A stretch of DNA of 64,000 bases from contig JAHBMJ010001605.1 of assembly GCA_018398765.1 (NCBI GenBank), forward strand, positions 1-64,000, given 5' to 3'. Made by a program: the position numbers and the translations under genes. Below, piece by piece: positions 25,085-36,058 of this stretch (positions are counted from its first letter, which is position 1; every line of letters begins with the position of its first letter). The notes below the pieces were generated by a model, which saw nothing but the letters and a program-made list of their open reading frames with translations, was not told the origin of the DNA and did not search any database. Origin of the DNA: Chromera velia (taxonomy: Eukaryota > Sar > Chromeraceae).

Positions 25085-28000
25085 GCCATGTATTTCAGTA
25101 TAAAAGCTGTCTGAAAAATGTTTCGGTCTTCTGGCCTATTAGTATATGTCGGTCCGCCACGGTCAGCACCTACTCTTAGGCTGACGAATTCGGTCTCACC
25201 GTGTCTGTATACTTTTCTTTTCCCAAAATGTCCAGTGGGCAATAATACACCCCAAGACGTTGTTGAGGACATCACGAGCACATCTCGTGTCAGACTGTGA
25301 ACGACGTTCCAATTTCTAACACTGTCAGTCACAACGTTCTTATGGGTCCATGATTCATACGTACGGCACTGTTAGAGTTTTGAGGGTAGAGACTTTTTTG
25401 AAATGTTTGCTGGCTTTGTTCTATCTTTGTTCTCTTTTTTACTAGCAGAGGCAATGAAGTGAATGATTGCATTGACTCTAAGACCGGTAAGCCAAAGGAG
25501 CTAACCATATTGTCAACGAATGAAGTGCGATCTTGTTGAGCTGCTGCTAATCTTTTGACACAGGAATCGCTGCGACCAGCACACACGCCTTCAGAATGAG
25601 AAAGCGTGCTGAAGACGGAGATAGACGGGATAAGCATGCTTGTGTCTGCCTTTGCCTAGCTGTTCTTGCCTGTGGCTGAGTGAGTAAGAGAGTGAGTAAG
25701 GTTGGCAGTGTACAGAAGGAAGTGAAAAAGGCTTTCGCCTTCGATGTTTTTACTGGTCGATGCGGTAACTGGGCTCCGAGAAGCAATGAACAGTTAGAGA
25801 CTGGCTTTCATACTTCCAATCTGATGCATCGCCTGTAAGCAAGAACAGAGCCAGCTTGCCATCGGTTGATCCTGACGTGTTTCTTGAAAACGCAGTGAAT
25901 CAAAAAAGAGTTAAAGAGAAACAAAAAGGGAAAAAGAATGGGGGACAGCCTAGGGTATAGCAGGTGCCTTCTCTTAATATAGGAAGAGAGGAGAACGAAG
26001 CGTCAGACTAGTATGTCAAACACGGAATCGCTTGATTCTGTTGTATATACGCCGCCTGTATTAGACCGCGCAGCCCGTCCCGCGAATAAAAATATGAGGA
26101 GAAGTAAAATTAAAAGCTTTAAACTACAGTGTAACTTTAAACTCCTTTAAACTATATAATTGCATCATGAAAAGCAATTTAAAATTCAGTTCAGATAAAG
26201 CATTTTTTTTTAAATTTCATTTTACATGATATTTCAATTTTTTTATAGTAGATGGTTTAACTAGTAGTTTAAATTAAATTTGAAAGAGCCGAACAGATTT
26301 CGGTGGTTTGAAGACATTCCAGAACGGATCTCGGTATCTTGAAGAGCCTTATCTAGAAAAGCAGTGAAGCATCAAGGGGGTAGTTATAACATTTTTAAGC
26401 TACTATGGGCTGGAGTTGTATTACATACTAGAAGAATTAGCTTTCTATCGTCGGAGCCCTGACAATATTGCATACTAGAAAGAATGAGCTCTCTATCACC
26501 AAAGCCCTGGCGCCGAAGGCGCTAGCCTGCCAAAGCCCGAAGTTTGATTAACAGACCATAGAGTCACAGGAAGGCTTCTTAGGGGTAGTTCATAGAGCAT
26601 TAACGTAGGTTAAGAGACCTCCTAGGATGCTAGAAATAGAAGAAATTTTTTTTTAAGGTCTAGTACAGTAGTACAGTACAGTGTAGATATCATAATACAG
26701 TAGTACAGTACAGTATAGTGTAGTACAGTGTACTTGTGCAACTATGCTGCTAAGGCAGTCTTCTCCTATGAAAGAAGATAACACAGGCAAGAACGGCTTT
26801 GAAATTCCCATGACGGCCACTTACTGAATTCCCACGGTAAGGCAGAGTGGTCTTACATCCTCACACAGAACGCATGGCCTTATCCTCTTTCTGCCGAAAT
26901 CTAGCTCAATCAGAAAAAGGAAGAGCCAGAGAACCTTCATTCTGATAGGCTAGGTTAGGTTGCGCTCTTTCACCTTCATATCTCGCCCCAAAGCTCCTTC
27001 TAGCCTGCCTGTTTTGAGGCAGACCGTGGTAGAATGACGGAGACGGCTGAAAAGACGGGTAAAAATGGTAGCCTGGCTTGGCTTTGTCCCCATTCCGCGA
27101 ACCACTTCCCAAAAAGGGAGAAAACCTCATCCGTCTGACCCCGTTGCCAGTGTTTCACACTCAGCACACGTGCACGCCAACTGCTTGTGCTGTTCAACTG
27201 CAGGTCGGCAACTGCAGGTCGGTAAGGAACCCTTAAGACCTGGCGTCTGTTCCCCAGACAGGTTTGCGGAACTACCAAAAACTACTTCCCGTCTCCTTCT
27301 CCATCTTTCTCTATCTTTTTCCTCAAATGCAAGCGCTCTCTTCCTTCAGAATCTGGCCAAAAGGTTTCAGAACGGCATCCTGTAGAAGTGAGACTTGCTC
27401 CCCCATCGAACGACGGATACCAATTGTTGAGCTAAACTGGTTGTTCCACAAGCAAAGAAGCAAAGTGTCTCTCGTGGTTGCTCTCAGGCCGTCTCCTCAG
27501 AGATCCGATTTGACGGGAATCGATGTAAAGCTGAGTCGATCTGTGATAAGAGAACGCATCGTTGATAGCTCTACGCGACTTGAGTTAGTGGAAACGGCTG
27601 ACATACTTACTGTTAGTCAAAGACATTGCCTTTTTTAAATCATACCGCTTTACACCGCTTCTTGAGTTTGAACTTCTCTCTCCAGCGTCGCACCACAGCT
27701 GCAGTCCGAGCAAAGCCTGAGCGAAGCCTGAGTGTTTTGTTAGGCCTACGGAACCTATTGGGGCTCAGATGCATACTTATGCGATCTTATACATAGAGGT
27801 TTGTTAGAAAGGGCACCTTTCCTTCAGGCTTGCCTTCTCTCTATAACAGGCAGCATGTATACACGCTCATTCTCTGCATTTGAGAATTGCTGTCAATAAT
27901 AAGCACGCATCTGTATTGAATCAATCACTCTGTATTGGACCCTTTTACTATTAGGTCGATCTTACATATCGAAAGACTTTAATTTTAAGTTAGTGTTTCT

Positions 28001-28190
28001 CTTATATTCATGATCTATAACAATCACTCCCTCCTTTAAGCTTGTGCGTCCCGCACAATTCACACCTTTTACCAATCTCAGCCACCTACACCGGCAATCG
28101 AAGAACCACCATTGGCGCGGCCGCACCACATGATACAAAGGGCGGAAAAAATATAAGAAGGGTGGGAAAAAAAGAATGATAGATCAAATT
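25085..28190. other. Non-coding intergenic stretch
   Basis: Only short frames lacking protein-like composition are present. Part of the region (26070-26290) is strongly AT-rich. The right ACAGTACAGT array of the inverted pair lies at 26661-26752. I see no gene, RNA or clear element boundary in the rest. Confidence 0.4.
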
Positions 28191-28239
28191 GATTGAAACA
28201 GCATAGTCATCACTTCATGTCATGGAGCAATCAACAGTT

Positions 28240-30230
28240 CATTCTACCCAGCCACGCAAAACGGCTTCCTTCTTTCTCTCAAAGTCTCCAACAAGGGCAG
28301 ATGCGTCCACCTCCTCTTCACTCAACCAAAGAAAAGTGCCATCGGAGAAAGAAACACGGTAGAAGGTCTTTCCTTCCTTCTCTTGATTTGCTTGAATTCC
28401 AACGGGCACTGCCTTCTGCTTTCCTTTTTCCTTCTTCGAATTTAATCTTGGCGCCTCCTTTCTCTTTTTTTGACTTTCCAGTTCCTCACTGTCCTCCTGT
28501 TCACTCTCTTTCTCTTCCTCCTCAGAAGAAGTCTCAGACTCGAACTCTGACTCCTCCTCATCAATTGGAGACAATTTCGTCTTGCGGTGCTGACGTGGAC
28601 CTACCTGCCACCAAGGGTACGGATCACTGGCCTCTGCATTTGTCTTGTCAAACGCATGCATTCCCTCTTCTCTCTGCCTCTCCTTCTCTTCGTCTCTCAT
28701 TCCACTCTCTCCTTCTGTTTCTGATCTCTTCTCCTTCTCTTCAACCTCTGTTTCTTTTCCTTCTGCTCTGGCGTTTTCTCTCTTCTTTTAAAGTGCCAAC
28801 CTGTCTGTGCTCATAGAGACTCTCTCTTTTCTTCCCATTCGTGTGATCCCTGTGTTGTGTGTCCATCCTTCTGGGTTGGCAACAACTTTGTACACCCTCT
28901 TATGGATCGCCTCCAGTTTTCCTACATTCCTCCCTGTCAATGGGTTCTCCGGTTTGTGGAGAAAAACCTGATCATCCGTGATCATCCACTCTGAATTTCG
29001 GTTGCGTCAGTGGAGAATTCCTCTCCTTCCTCTCATGTCTTAATCTTTCCATCCTCTAGCTGCTGTACTGTGTCGACCAGTTACAGTTTGTTCTGTAGTA
29101 GACAACGGGAGACCAGATGACGCTGTAGTAGTCATTGTAGGCAACGGGAGGGGACCTTACGTCCGGGAAGACAGGTTCAACTCGCAGCAGATGGGTCAGT
29201 TCATACCCATACGTAAGCTGAAAGGGAGTGAGATGGGTTTTGGCATGAAGGGTGGTGTGGTAAGAGAAATTGAATGGCTAGAGGTAAAGGTCCCAGTCAA
29301 GGGAAATCTCTGCTTTCAGCTGCTTTCCAACACCCTGCTCCTAGGTCTCAGACTGATTGTAATGCTCAGTCAGACCGTTGTATTGAGGGTGGTATCCTGA
29401 GGTCAGTTTGTGGTTGACCTTCAGAATGCGCAACACCTCAGACACCCACTCACTCCGGAAGTTCGTCCCCCTATTAGAGAGCAGGACCTCAAACGGCCCA
29501 TACTGACAGAAAATTTCATCCACCAAAATCTGTGCCACGACTGTTGCTGTCATCTCAGGACGGGCGAAGGTTTCAACATTCTTGGAGAAGTGATCTGTCA
29601 TAACAAAAACAAATCGGTTTCACTTACGGAAGGTTGGAAAAAGACTAGACATATCGATTCCTAACGTATGCCACGGACGGGGAAGCACTGGGACTGTCTA
29701 TGGATTTCTGGTAGGAAGACGCTTCGCTCGCTCCTGACACTCTCGACAGGAAGCAACCCACTTCCTCGCATCAGTCCGCAATCGAGGCTACCAGAAATGC
29801 AGCAACGTTTTGTCTGCCCACCGATGCTGCCCTGCATAACCTCCTAAACTATGATCATGCCCCATTATGAGCATAGTCGACTGACATACCCTAGGCATAA
29901 CGAGTTGCTCTCTTTTCTCTACCCCTCTCCCCTCAAATCGGTACAGCAGGCCATCTCTGAACTCAAACGCACTCTCTTCAAAAAGTACCTGCCTTGCTTC
30001 TAGCCTTGCCTACCTCTTGTCTCTCGGTACAATAGCTTCTGCAAAATATCTGTAGTGGTCCCCCAAAACTGGATCTTTTGGCAACTCCTCTTTCACTCTG
30101 TTCAAAAACGCCTTGTTCGCTTGCAGCGGCGCAGCCTCTGCCTACCCGTGTACACCTGCCATGACTGCCCCCATACCTGTTCAGATCTCGGTGCTCCCGT
30201 CTGCGGGTTGGTTGCAATGCCTGCAAAGTG
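28240..30230 (-). mobile_element. Ty3/gypsy-type LTR retroelement remnant (integrase end)
   Basis: Fossil 3' part of a Ty3/gypsy polyprotein on the minus strand. Visible parts, in order, are the zinc-binding N-terminal region of integrase, the integrase catalytic core (the frame with MTDHFSKNVETFARPEMT and SGYHPQYNGLTEHY), a GPY/F-like C-terminal module, and an acidic tail with a chromodomain-like strand region. The tail suggests the chromovirus branch. Reverse transcriptase, gag and LTRs were not found. The copy is broken, with several interruptions, and is probably moderately old. It abuts a LINE fragment on its right. Confidence 0.75.
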
Positions 30231-31640
30231 GAACGCCACTGTCAAGGGGATCCTTTCTCCCCTCTTCTTTTCTAATTTTTATTAATAATCTGCATGAAAG
30301 AGTGAAGGCTTCTGGTCGTGCAGAGGTTCTGCTCGGTAGGGTTGAGTGCGATAGCTTTGGTTACGCTGATGACCTTATGCTCGTTACTAAGAGCGTATAT
30401 AACCTGCAGGTTAGCTTGAATGAATTGAATTCTTTCTGTGAAGAGAGAGGGCTCACTGTTAATTTAAAAAAGACGAAAATCATGCGTCTGTCCGACTCTT
30501 ACCCTACAATTGAAGGCAGACTTATGTTTGGAGGAAAAAAAGTTGAGAGAGTGGGGTCATATAAGTATCTGGGTGGTCTTTTGTTCGAAGGGGGAGACTT
30601 AAGGTAGGTAATAGAAGAGAAGCTTAGCATAGTGAGTAGATGGATGGGTCATGCAAAAAGCGTGGCACTCTCTTTAGGTCGCCTGCCCCCCACAGCAAAA
30701 ATTTTGTGTTTATGCGCTTTCTGGTTGCCTGTTGCTCTATATACGTTTGACTGTCTGCCTGTCTGCAAGTCAAACATAGATGCATTAGATGCTCTTCAAT
30801 TGCACTTTGTTCATTAGGCTTTGAATCTGTCTCTCTCTTTTTTCCATGTACCTACTCTGTGTGCTGTCGGTCTACTTTCTGCACGTGTGCACGTGCCGAT
30901 GAGACTTACTGGGTATTTGATTAACTTAAAACATATTGACCTCAAAATGCCCGCGGATGCCTGGTTGGCTTTAATGAATGGTGATTGTCTTTCGGAATCC
31001 TCTATGATGCTTGCATAAAAATTGATTGGGTCGACCGGATTGAAAGAATTTGTGACTGTCAATCCAACTATCAGGAGAAGGAAAAAAGCCACCAAGGTTG
31101 GCCGTCTCCTTCTCTTAAGAGCAGTGATCAACCGGAAAGTTGATGAATGGATTGATGCTTGACAATGTTTAGAAAGGGCCGCTTCACGGGGGGCGGTTTT
31201 GCAGTTTGGCAGAAGCATCAGACCAAATGTGTTCCAAACGTTTTATTCTACTGCCCAACGTTTGTCTCTGAGACTCCTCTTCCTTTCCTCTACTTTTCCC
31301 TCATCCCTTTCGTCCCCCCGTTTCGTTTCCCTCCCTCGCACTGCGATCTGGTCCTCAGGCCTTTTTTCAGCCTTGCTGTATATGTTGCTTGATGGTCGCC
31401 CCTATGCACCTTACAGAGGGCTGGAAGACGCGGTTTACCCTGCATGTAGAGGCAAAGCAGACGATCTGCTGCACCGACTGATTGAATACACAGAAACAAG
31501 AGCAGATCGAGAGGCTTTGAATGCAATTGTAACCGAAATTGAAGCCAAATTAGACAGAGTCCAAGAAAGAGAAAGAAAGTGGTTGCTATTGAAAGACTCC
31601 ACCCCTCTAAAATACGCAACGCAAAGCGAATTGTTGGTAT
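30190..31640 (+). mobile_element. Degenerate LINE (non-LTR retrotransposon) fragment
   Basis: Reverse-transcriptase sequence on the plus strand. It includes QGDPFSPLFF in one frame (about 30243), then FGYADDLMLVTKS (about 30356-30395), GLTVNLKKTKIM and YKYLGGLLFEGG, the usual palm-to-thumb order. After a stop at about 30605 the homology continues with LPPTAKILCLCAFWLP, then VPTLCAVGLLSARVHVP (about 30850) and a C-terminal region to 31640. Further stops lie near 30816, 31017 and 31161. The fingers domain and endonuclease are missing, as expected of a 5'-truncated copy. No poly-A tail or target duplication was identified. Confidence 0.75.
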
Positions 31641-31644
31641 GAAT

Positions 31645-32697
31645 GAAGGTCACCCTGGCACTCAGACACTCACCTATACCGGCCCTGCAATTCTTGCGAA
31701 ACATCTGTCTGCGCCCTCCATCATAAGCCCTGTGATTCGATGCATATGATGGTTACTTAGTACCCTTCTTCCCGTCTTACCTTTTGAATGTTCTTTTTCC
31801 GTCTCCCAAGTATATCTCCCGTCCCTCCTCTCTACCTGTCTTCCTGTCTGCCTCTATTGCCTGAGAGTCTCCGTTGCAGTCGTTGTACTCCTCCCACAGA
31901 AGGGAAACGACATCAGCAATTAAGAAAGCATCTTTTAGATGCAGGGTATTTAGAGTTGTAAGAATAAAACCCCCTCCCATTGTATGATACAGGTCTGGCA
32001 AAGGGGCAATAAAGCATTGTCCTAGACTCATGTATTGCATGATAGCCTACACAGTATGTTTAGGAATTACTACTAGTCCTTTTTAGCTAGTAATGAGTTA
32101 CTGTCAGTTTGGTAACCATGAGATAGTAACTGGCAGACTTGAAAACGTATACTACTAATACCATTACTATGGTAGTTCAAGGAAAAACTCTGATAAAAAC
32201 AGTTGCTAGACCTATTTTAAAGCCTGACCACTTAACTTATTAGCACTTTAAAGCCCTAAAATGATCATACTCAAAAAATATATGCTCTGCATAGTGATAT
32301 ACTAGTTAGAGTTTAGTCATAAAATGACGAACATTGAATTTTACTAGAATAAAAACTTTTAACAAATATGAAAAATATTATTTTTACTAGTCCAAAATTG
32401 GTTTTATACGTTAAGTTTAACTCAGACTATAGCCAAATATGCCTGTTTTTAGCTACTACCACTACCATTGGAACAATACTACCGTAACCATAAAATTGGT
32501 AACTGGGCGGCCTAGTGGCCGCCTAATAATCATCCTACTTTTGTTACTCCTAACCGTACTGTGTATGATGGCCTATAGACCGATTAATAATAATAATGAT
32601 GATGATGATGAATTAGATGATGATGATGATGATGAACGCTTTAATAACTGAATAGAATTCCGAACACTGTGAACAACTTCATCTATGGGTCAGACAA
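31645..32697. other. AT-rich non-coding stretch with (GAT)n
   Basis: No gene seen. It contains repeated TAGTAACTG / TTGGTAACC words (32060-32500), a perfect short palindrome GGCGGCC-TAGT-GGCCGCC (about 32508-32525), and a GAT microsatellite with an interruption at about 32594-32637. Confidence 0.5.
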
Positions 32698-32966
32698 AAG
32701 GCGATATTACTAAATATTGTACAATATCACTTTATATAAGAATCGCTTGTACGTATAAAGGCGATATTTAGCGATATGAATACAGAGGCGATATTGTACG
32801 ATATTAGGCGATATTTACTAGGATATTTGTTATATCGGGGAGGCGATATTATATAATATTAAGCAATAGCTACAATATCGGCTGTACGATATTAAACAAT
32901 ATTAACCAATACTTATCATTATAATATCATATCATGTAGGCGATATTATACGATGTTTACCGATAC
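32698..32966. repeat. Degenerate GGCGATATT repeat tract
   Basis: The word CGATATT, often as AGGCGATATT, recurs about nine times at irregular spacing, mixed with ACAATAT and TATCG words. Many words are near-palindromic, so the strand is arbitrary. No coding frame. Confidence 0.6.
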
Positions 32967-32971
32967 TTAGA

Positions 32972-33395
32972 CAGGACGGAAGGAAGGAAGCTGCCAGTGA
33001 GGAAGGGAGGGAGAAAGAAAGGAAGAGGGAGGGAAGGAAAGAAGGAACTTCAAGGAAGGAAGGAAGGACGGAAGGAAAGAAGGAAGGAAGGAAGGAAGGA
33101 AAGAAGGAAAGAAGGAAGGAAGGAATGAGTGAAGGAAAGAAGGAAGGAAGGAACGAAGGAAGAAATGAAGGAAGGAAGCCTGAGGAAGGAAGGAAAGAAG
33201 GAAGGAAGGAAGGAAAAAAGGAAGGAAGAAAGAAATGAAAGAAGGAGGGAAGGAAGCCTGAGGAAGGAAGGGAAGGAAGGAAGGAAGGAAGGAAGGAGGG
33301 AAGGAAGCCTGAGGAAGGAAAAAAAGGAAGGAAGAAAGAAATGAAGGAAGGAGGGAAGGAAGGAAGGAAGGAAGGAAGGAAGGAAGAGAGAATGA
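32972..33395. repeat. GGAA-rich minisatellite
   Basis: Long run of GGAA/GAAGGAAG units with a higher-order marker AAGCCTGAGGAAGG near 33175, 33253 and 33305. All long Phe-Leu-Pro-Ser frames on the minus strand here are translations of this simple sequence. Confidence 0.9.
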
Positions 33396-33399
33396 TGCA

Positions 33400-33700
33400 T
33401 GGCACAAAACTTGATTTAGTTATTAGTCTGAGAGTTGCAGCATGACCTATAGGAACCACCCACATCCAGAGATTTGATGGGGCTCTGGAGAGAGAAACAG
33501 CCGTAGTTAAAAACTCATATCTTCGTGTCGTTTCCTCGGTAACATCAGGCCCCCCTCTGACCATTCCGAAGTCGTCTTGGCCCCCGTCAATGGCTCCAAC
33601 CATAAACTCTTTCTTGGCAGTTTGGACCTTGCTATCCCTCTGTGTAAAAGGCTCCACCAGGGAATACTCTCCGACAAACACACGGATAAAAGAAAGGAAG
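33400..33700 (-). other. Unassigned open stretch between two GGAA arrays
   Basis: About 100 codons without a stop on the minus strand and with normal composition (FMVGAIDGGQDDFGMVRGG; NLWMWVVPIGHAATLRL). I recognise no family. It could be an exon of an unannotated gene or a transposon remnant. No start codon or splice context decides this. Confidence 0.25.
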
Positions 33701-33810
33701 TCTTTTAGGATGGAAGGAAGGAAGGAAGGACGAAAGGGAAAGAAGGAGGGAAGGAAGCAAGAAAGAGAAGGAAGGAAAGAAGGAAAGAAGGAAGAAAAGA
33801 AAGAAAGGAG
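33700..33810. repeat. Second GGAA/GAAA-rich array
   Basis: Simple purine array directly abutting the first 145-bp satellite unit. Confidence 0.85.
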
Positions 33811-36058
33811 GAAGGTCTCGCGAAGGAAAATGTTTGCCTCACTATTGTATGGATGGGGAAAGAGGAAAAAAAAGAGAGATGTCAAGCTGGGGGAGGATAC
33901 ACTCACTGTTTGTGCTATGGAACCGATGATAAGTCTCCTTCCTGTCAGCACAAGGATCTGTCTTACGAAGGAAAATGTTTGCCATGCTGTTGTGTGGATA
34001 TAGAGAGAGGAAAAGAAAGAGAGACGTTAAAATGGAGGAGGATACACTCACTGTTCGTACTGTGGAACCGATGATGAGTCTCCTTCCTATCAGCACAAGG
34101 GTCTGTCTTGCAAAGGAAAATGTTTATCACGCTGTTGTATGGATGAAAAGAGAGGAAAAGAAAGAGAGACGTCAAAATGAGGGAGGATACACTCACTGAT
34201 CGTGTTGTGGAACCGATGATGAGTCTCCTTTCTGTCAGTACAAGGGTCTGTCTCGTGAAGAAAAATGTTTGCCTTGCTGTTGTGTGGATAGTAAGAGAGG
34301 AAAAGAAAGAGAGACGTCGAGCTGGGGGAGGATACACTCACTGCTTGTGCTACGGAACTGCTAAGAAGTCTCCTTTCTATCAGCACAAGGGTCTGTCTCG
34401 CGAAGGAAAATGTTTGCCTCGCTGTTGTGTGGATGAGGAGAGAGGAAGAGAAAGAGAGACGTCGAGCTGGGGGAGGATACACTCACTGCTTGTGCTACGG
34501 AACTGCTAAGAAGTCTCCTTTCTATCAGCACAAGGGTCTGTCTCGCGAAGGAAAATGTTTGCCTCGCTGTTGTGTGGATGAGGAGAGAGGAAGAGAAAGA
34601 GAGACGTCGAGCTGGGGGAGGATACACTCACTGCTTGTGCTGCGGAACTCTAGGGTAATCGACTCAAAATATATTATCAGATGAATTTTAGGGGTTACAC
34701 ATAGGGTATGTTAGTATTTAATGTCACCCCTACACTAAAAACCATTTTTTTAGGACTTACTACATTAAATTACTTCAAACAAAGTCAACATCTTATCAGA
34801 ATGCTCACTGGTTCACTTGCAATCTGCGATGAAAGTCTTGTCTCCAGGTGATATCTAGAAAGAGCTCGTAAACTCGTAATCCGTAATACATAATAAAATA
34901 GAGTAAACAGCCCCCCTTCCTGGACTCTCTTTCAAAAAACAAAAGAAAACCGTCATGATGTGATAATATCATCACCAGACTTCAATCTCAATATCCATAA
35001 CAATATCAGAGTCCTTCATGAGGAGCTTTTTATTCGCTTCTTTGACTTTTTGCAGCTCATCTCCTCCATAAACAGACTTTTTCCCTAGTCTTTTCCTACG
35101 ACTTTTGCATGATGGTGCAACCAATAAAAAACAACAGCAAGACTAACAGTATTGAGACAAATTTTGAGCTGCAATAGAACCAGACTCGCGGCGGCTGCTG
35201 TTAATTTGTTGCTCTGTGGCCTCCTGAGAGAGGCCAAGTAGTCAACTCAACGCCTCTTCCATCAGATTGAGTCCCCCCCCTTCTTTTGCCCCTGAATCCC
35301 TCGCCTAAATCCTTGATAGGCGTTCAAAAGACTGCAGAAGAAGAGAATTAATAATTTTTATTGTCTTTTATATAAGCTACAGCGGGAAACCTTATGCTTT
35401 CTGGGAGATGAGTAACGGCATACAAGGGAAAAAAATATTGGTGGTCTTTCAAAAGATGTCGTAATCTCGTAATCCATAATCAGTTGTAAGAGACATACCA
35501 TAAAAAGGGGGGTATATGATTATTTTTTCCCGTAATCATACTTAATTTCACCGGATTTAAGCTTTTTAAGATGAACCACGTTACTTCAGCCTGAAATGTT
35601 TATGTAATATATGTTTTTATTTTATGTTTTATATGATTTTACCTATAAAATCTTAATCGTAATTGAAATAGTCGAATACCCTAGTGTGGAACTGCTGAGA
35701 AGTCTCCTTTCTATCAGCACAAGGGTCTGTCTCGCGAAGGAAAATGTTTGCCACGCTGTTATGTTGATGAGGAGAGAGGAAGAGAAAGAGAAACATCGAG
35801 TTGAGGGAGGATACACTCACTGCTTATGCTGCGAAACTGCTGAGAAGTCTCCTTTCTATCAGCACAAGGGTCTGCCTCGCGAAGGAAAATGTTTGTCTCG
35901 CTGTTATGTGGATGGGGAGAGAGGAAAAGAAAGAGAGACATCAAGCTGGGGGAGGATATACTCACTGCTTGTGCTGCGGAACTGCTAAGAAGCCTCTTTT
36001 CTGTCAGTACAAGGGTCTGTCTCACAAGGAAAAATGTTTTCCCGCTGTTGTACGGATG
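33811..36058. repeat. 145-bp tandem satellite, ~8.3 copies, interrupted
   Basis: The marker GAAAATG (or its variants) begins at 33826, 33971, 34116, 34261, 34406 and 34551, then at 35740, 35885 and 36030. The marker GGATAC (or its variants) begins at 33895, 34040, 34185, 34330, 34475, 34620, 35809 and 35954. Every in-block interval is exactly 145. The jump between blocks is 145 plus 1,044, explained by the TIR insertion at 34650. Because 145 is not a multiple of three, no single frame crosses the array. Divergence is by substitution, with almost no indels. The outer copies are the most diverged. Confidence 0.95.
34650..35684. mobile_element. 1,035-bp TIR DNA element inside the satellite
   Basis: The left end is CTAGGGTAATCGACT and the right end is AGTCGAATACCCTAG, matching at 14 of 15 positions as inverted repeats. 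It is flanked by TGCGGAACT (34641-34649) and TGTGGAACT (35685-35693), a 9-bp target duplication with one change. Satellite phase confirms the boundaries: 1,035 + 9 = 1,044, the exact excess between blocks. The interior is AT-rich and has no transposase frame, so it is non-autonomous. The 9-bp duplication would suit Mutator-like elements, but no family-specific motif was found. Confidence 0.9.

Larger units (their letters stand above)
23738..26752. repeat. Inverted-repeat pair with ACAGTACAGT arrays bounding ~3 kb
   Basis: At about 23738-23800 the sequence GCATAGTTGCAC is followed by repeated TAGTACAGTACAGT. At about 26661-26752 arrays of GTAGTACAGTACAG end in GTGCAACTATGC, the reverse complement of GCATAGTTGCAC. 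The two sites therefore form an inverted pair about 3.0 kb apart. No transposase is visible between them and no target duplication was found, so an element is possible but not shown. Confidence 0.35.

Noticed and set aside
32932-33951. 339-codon Phe-Leu-Pro-Ser-rich frame, minus strand
   Set aside because: Most of it is the translation of GGAA simple repeats and satellite edge.
33811-36058. Reading the satellite as a cysteine-rich coding array or CRISPR
   Set aside because: Some copies show a C-x2-H pattern, but 145 bp is not a multiple of three, so the frame changes each unit. There are no repeat-spacer alternations as in CRISPR.
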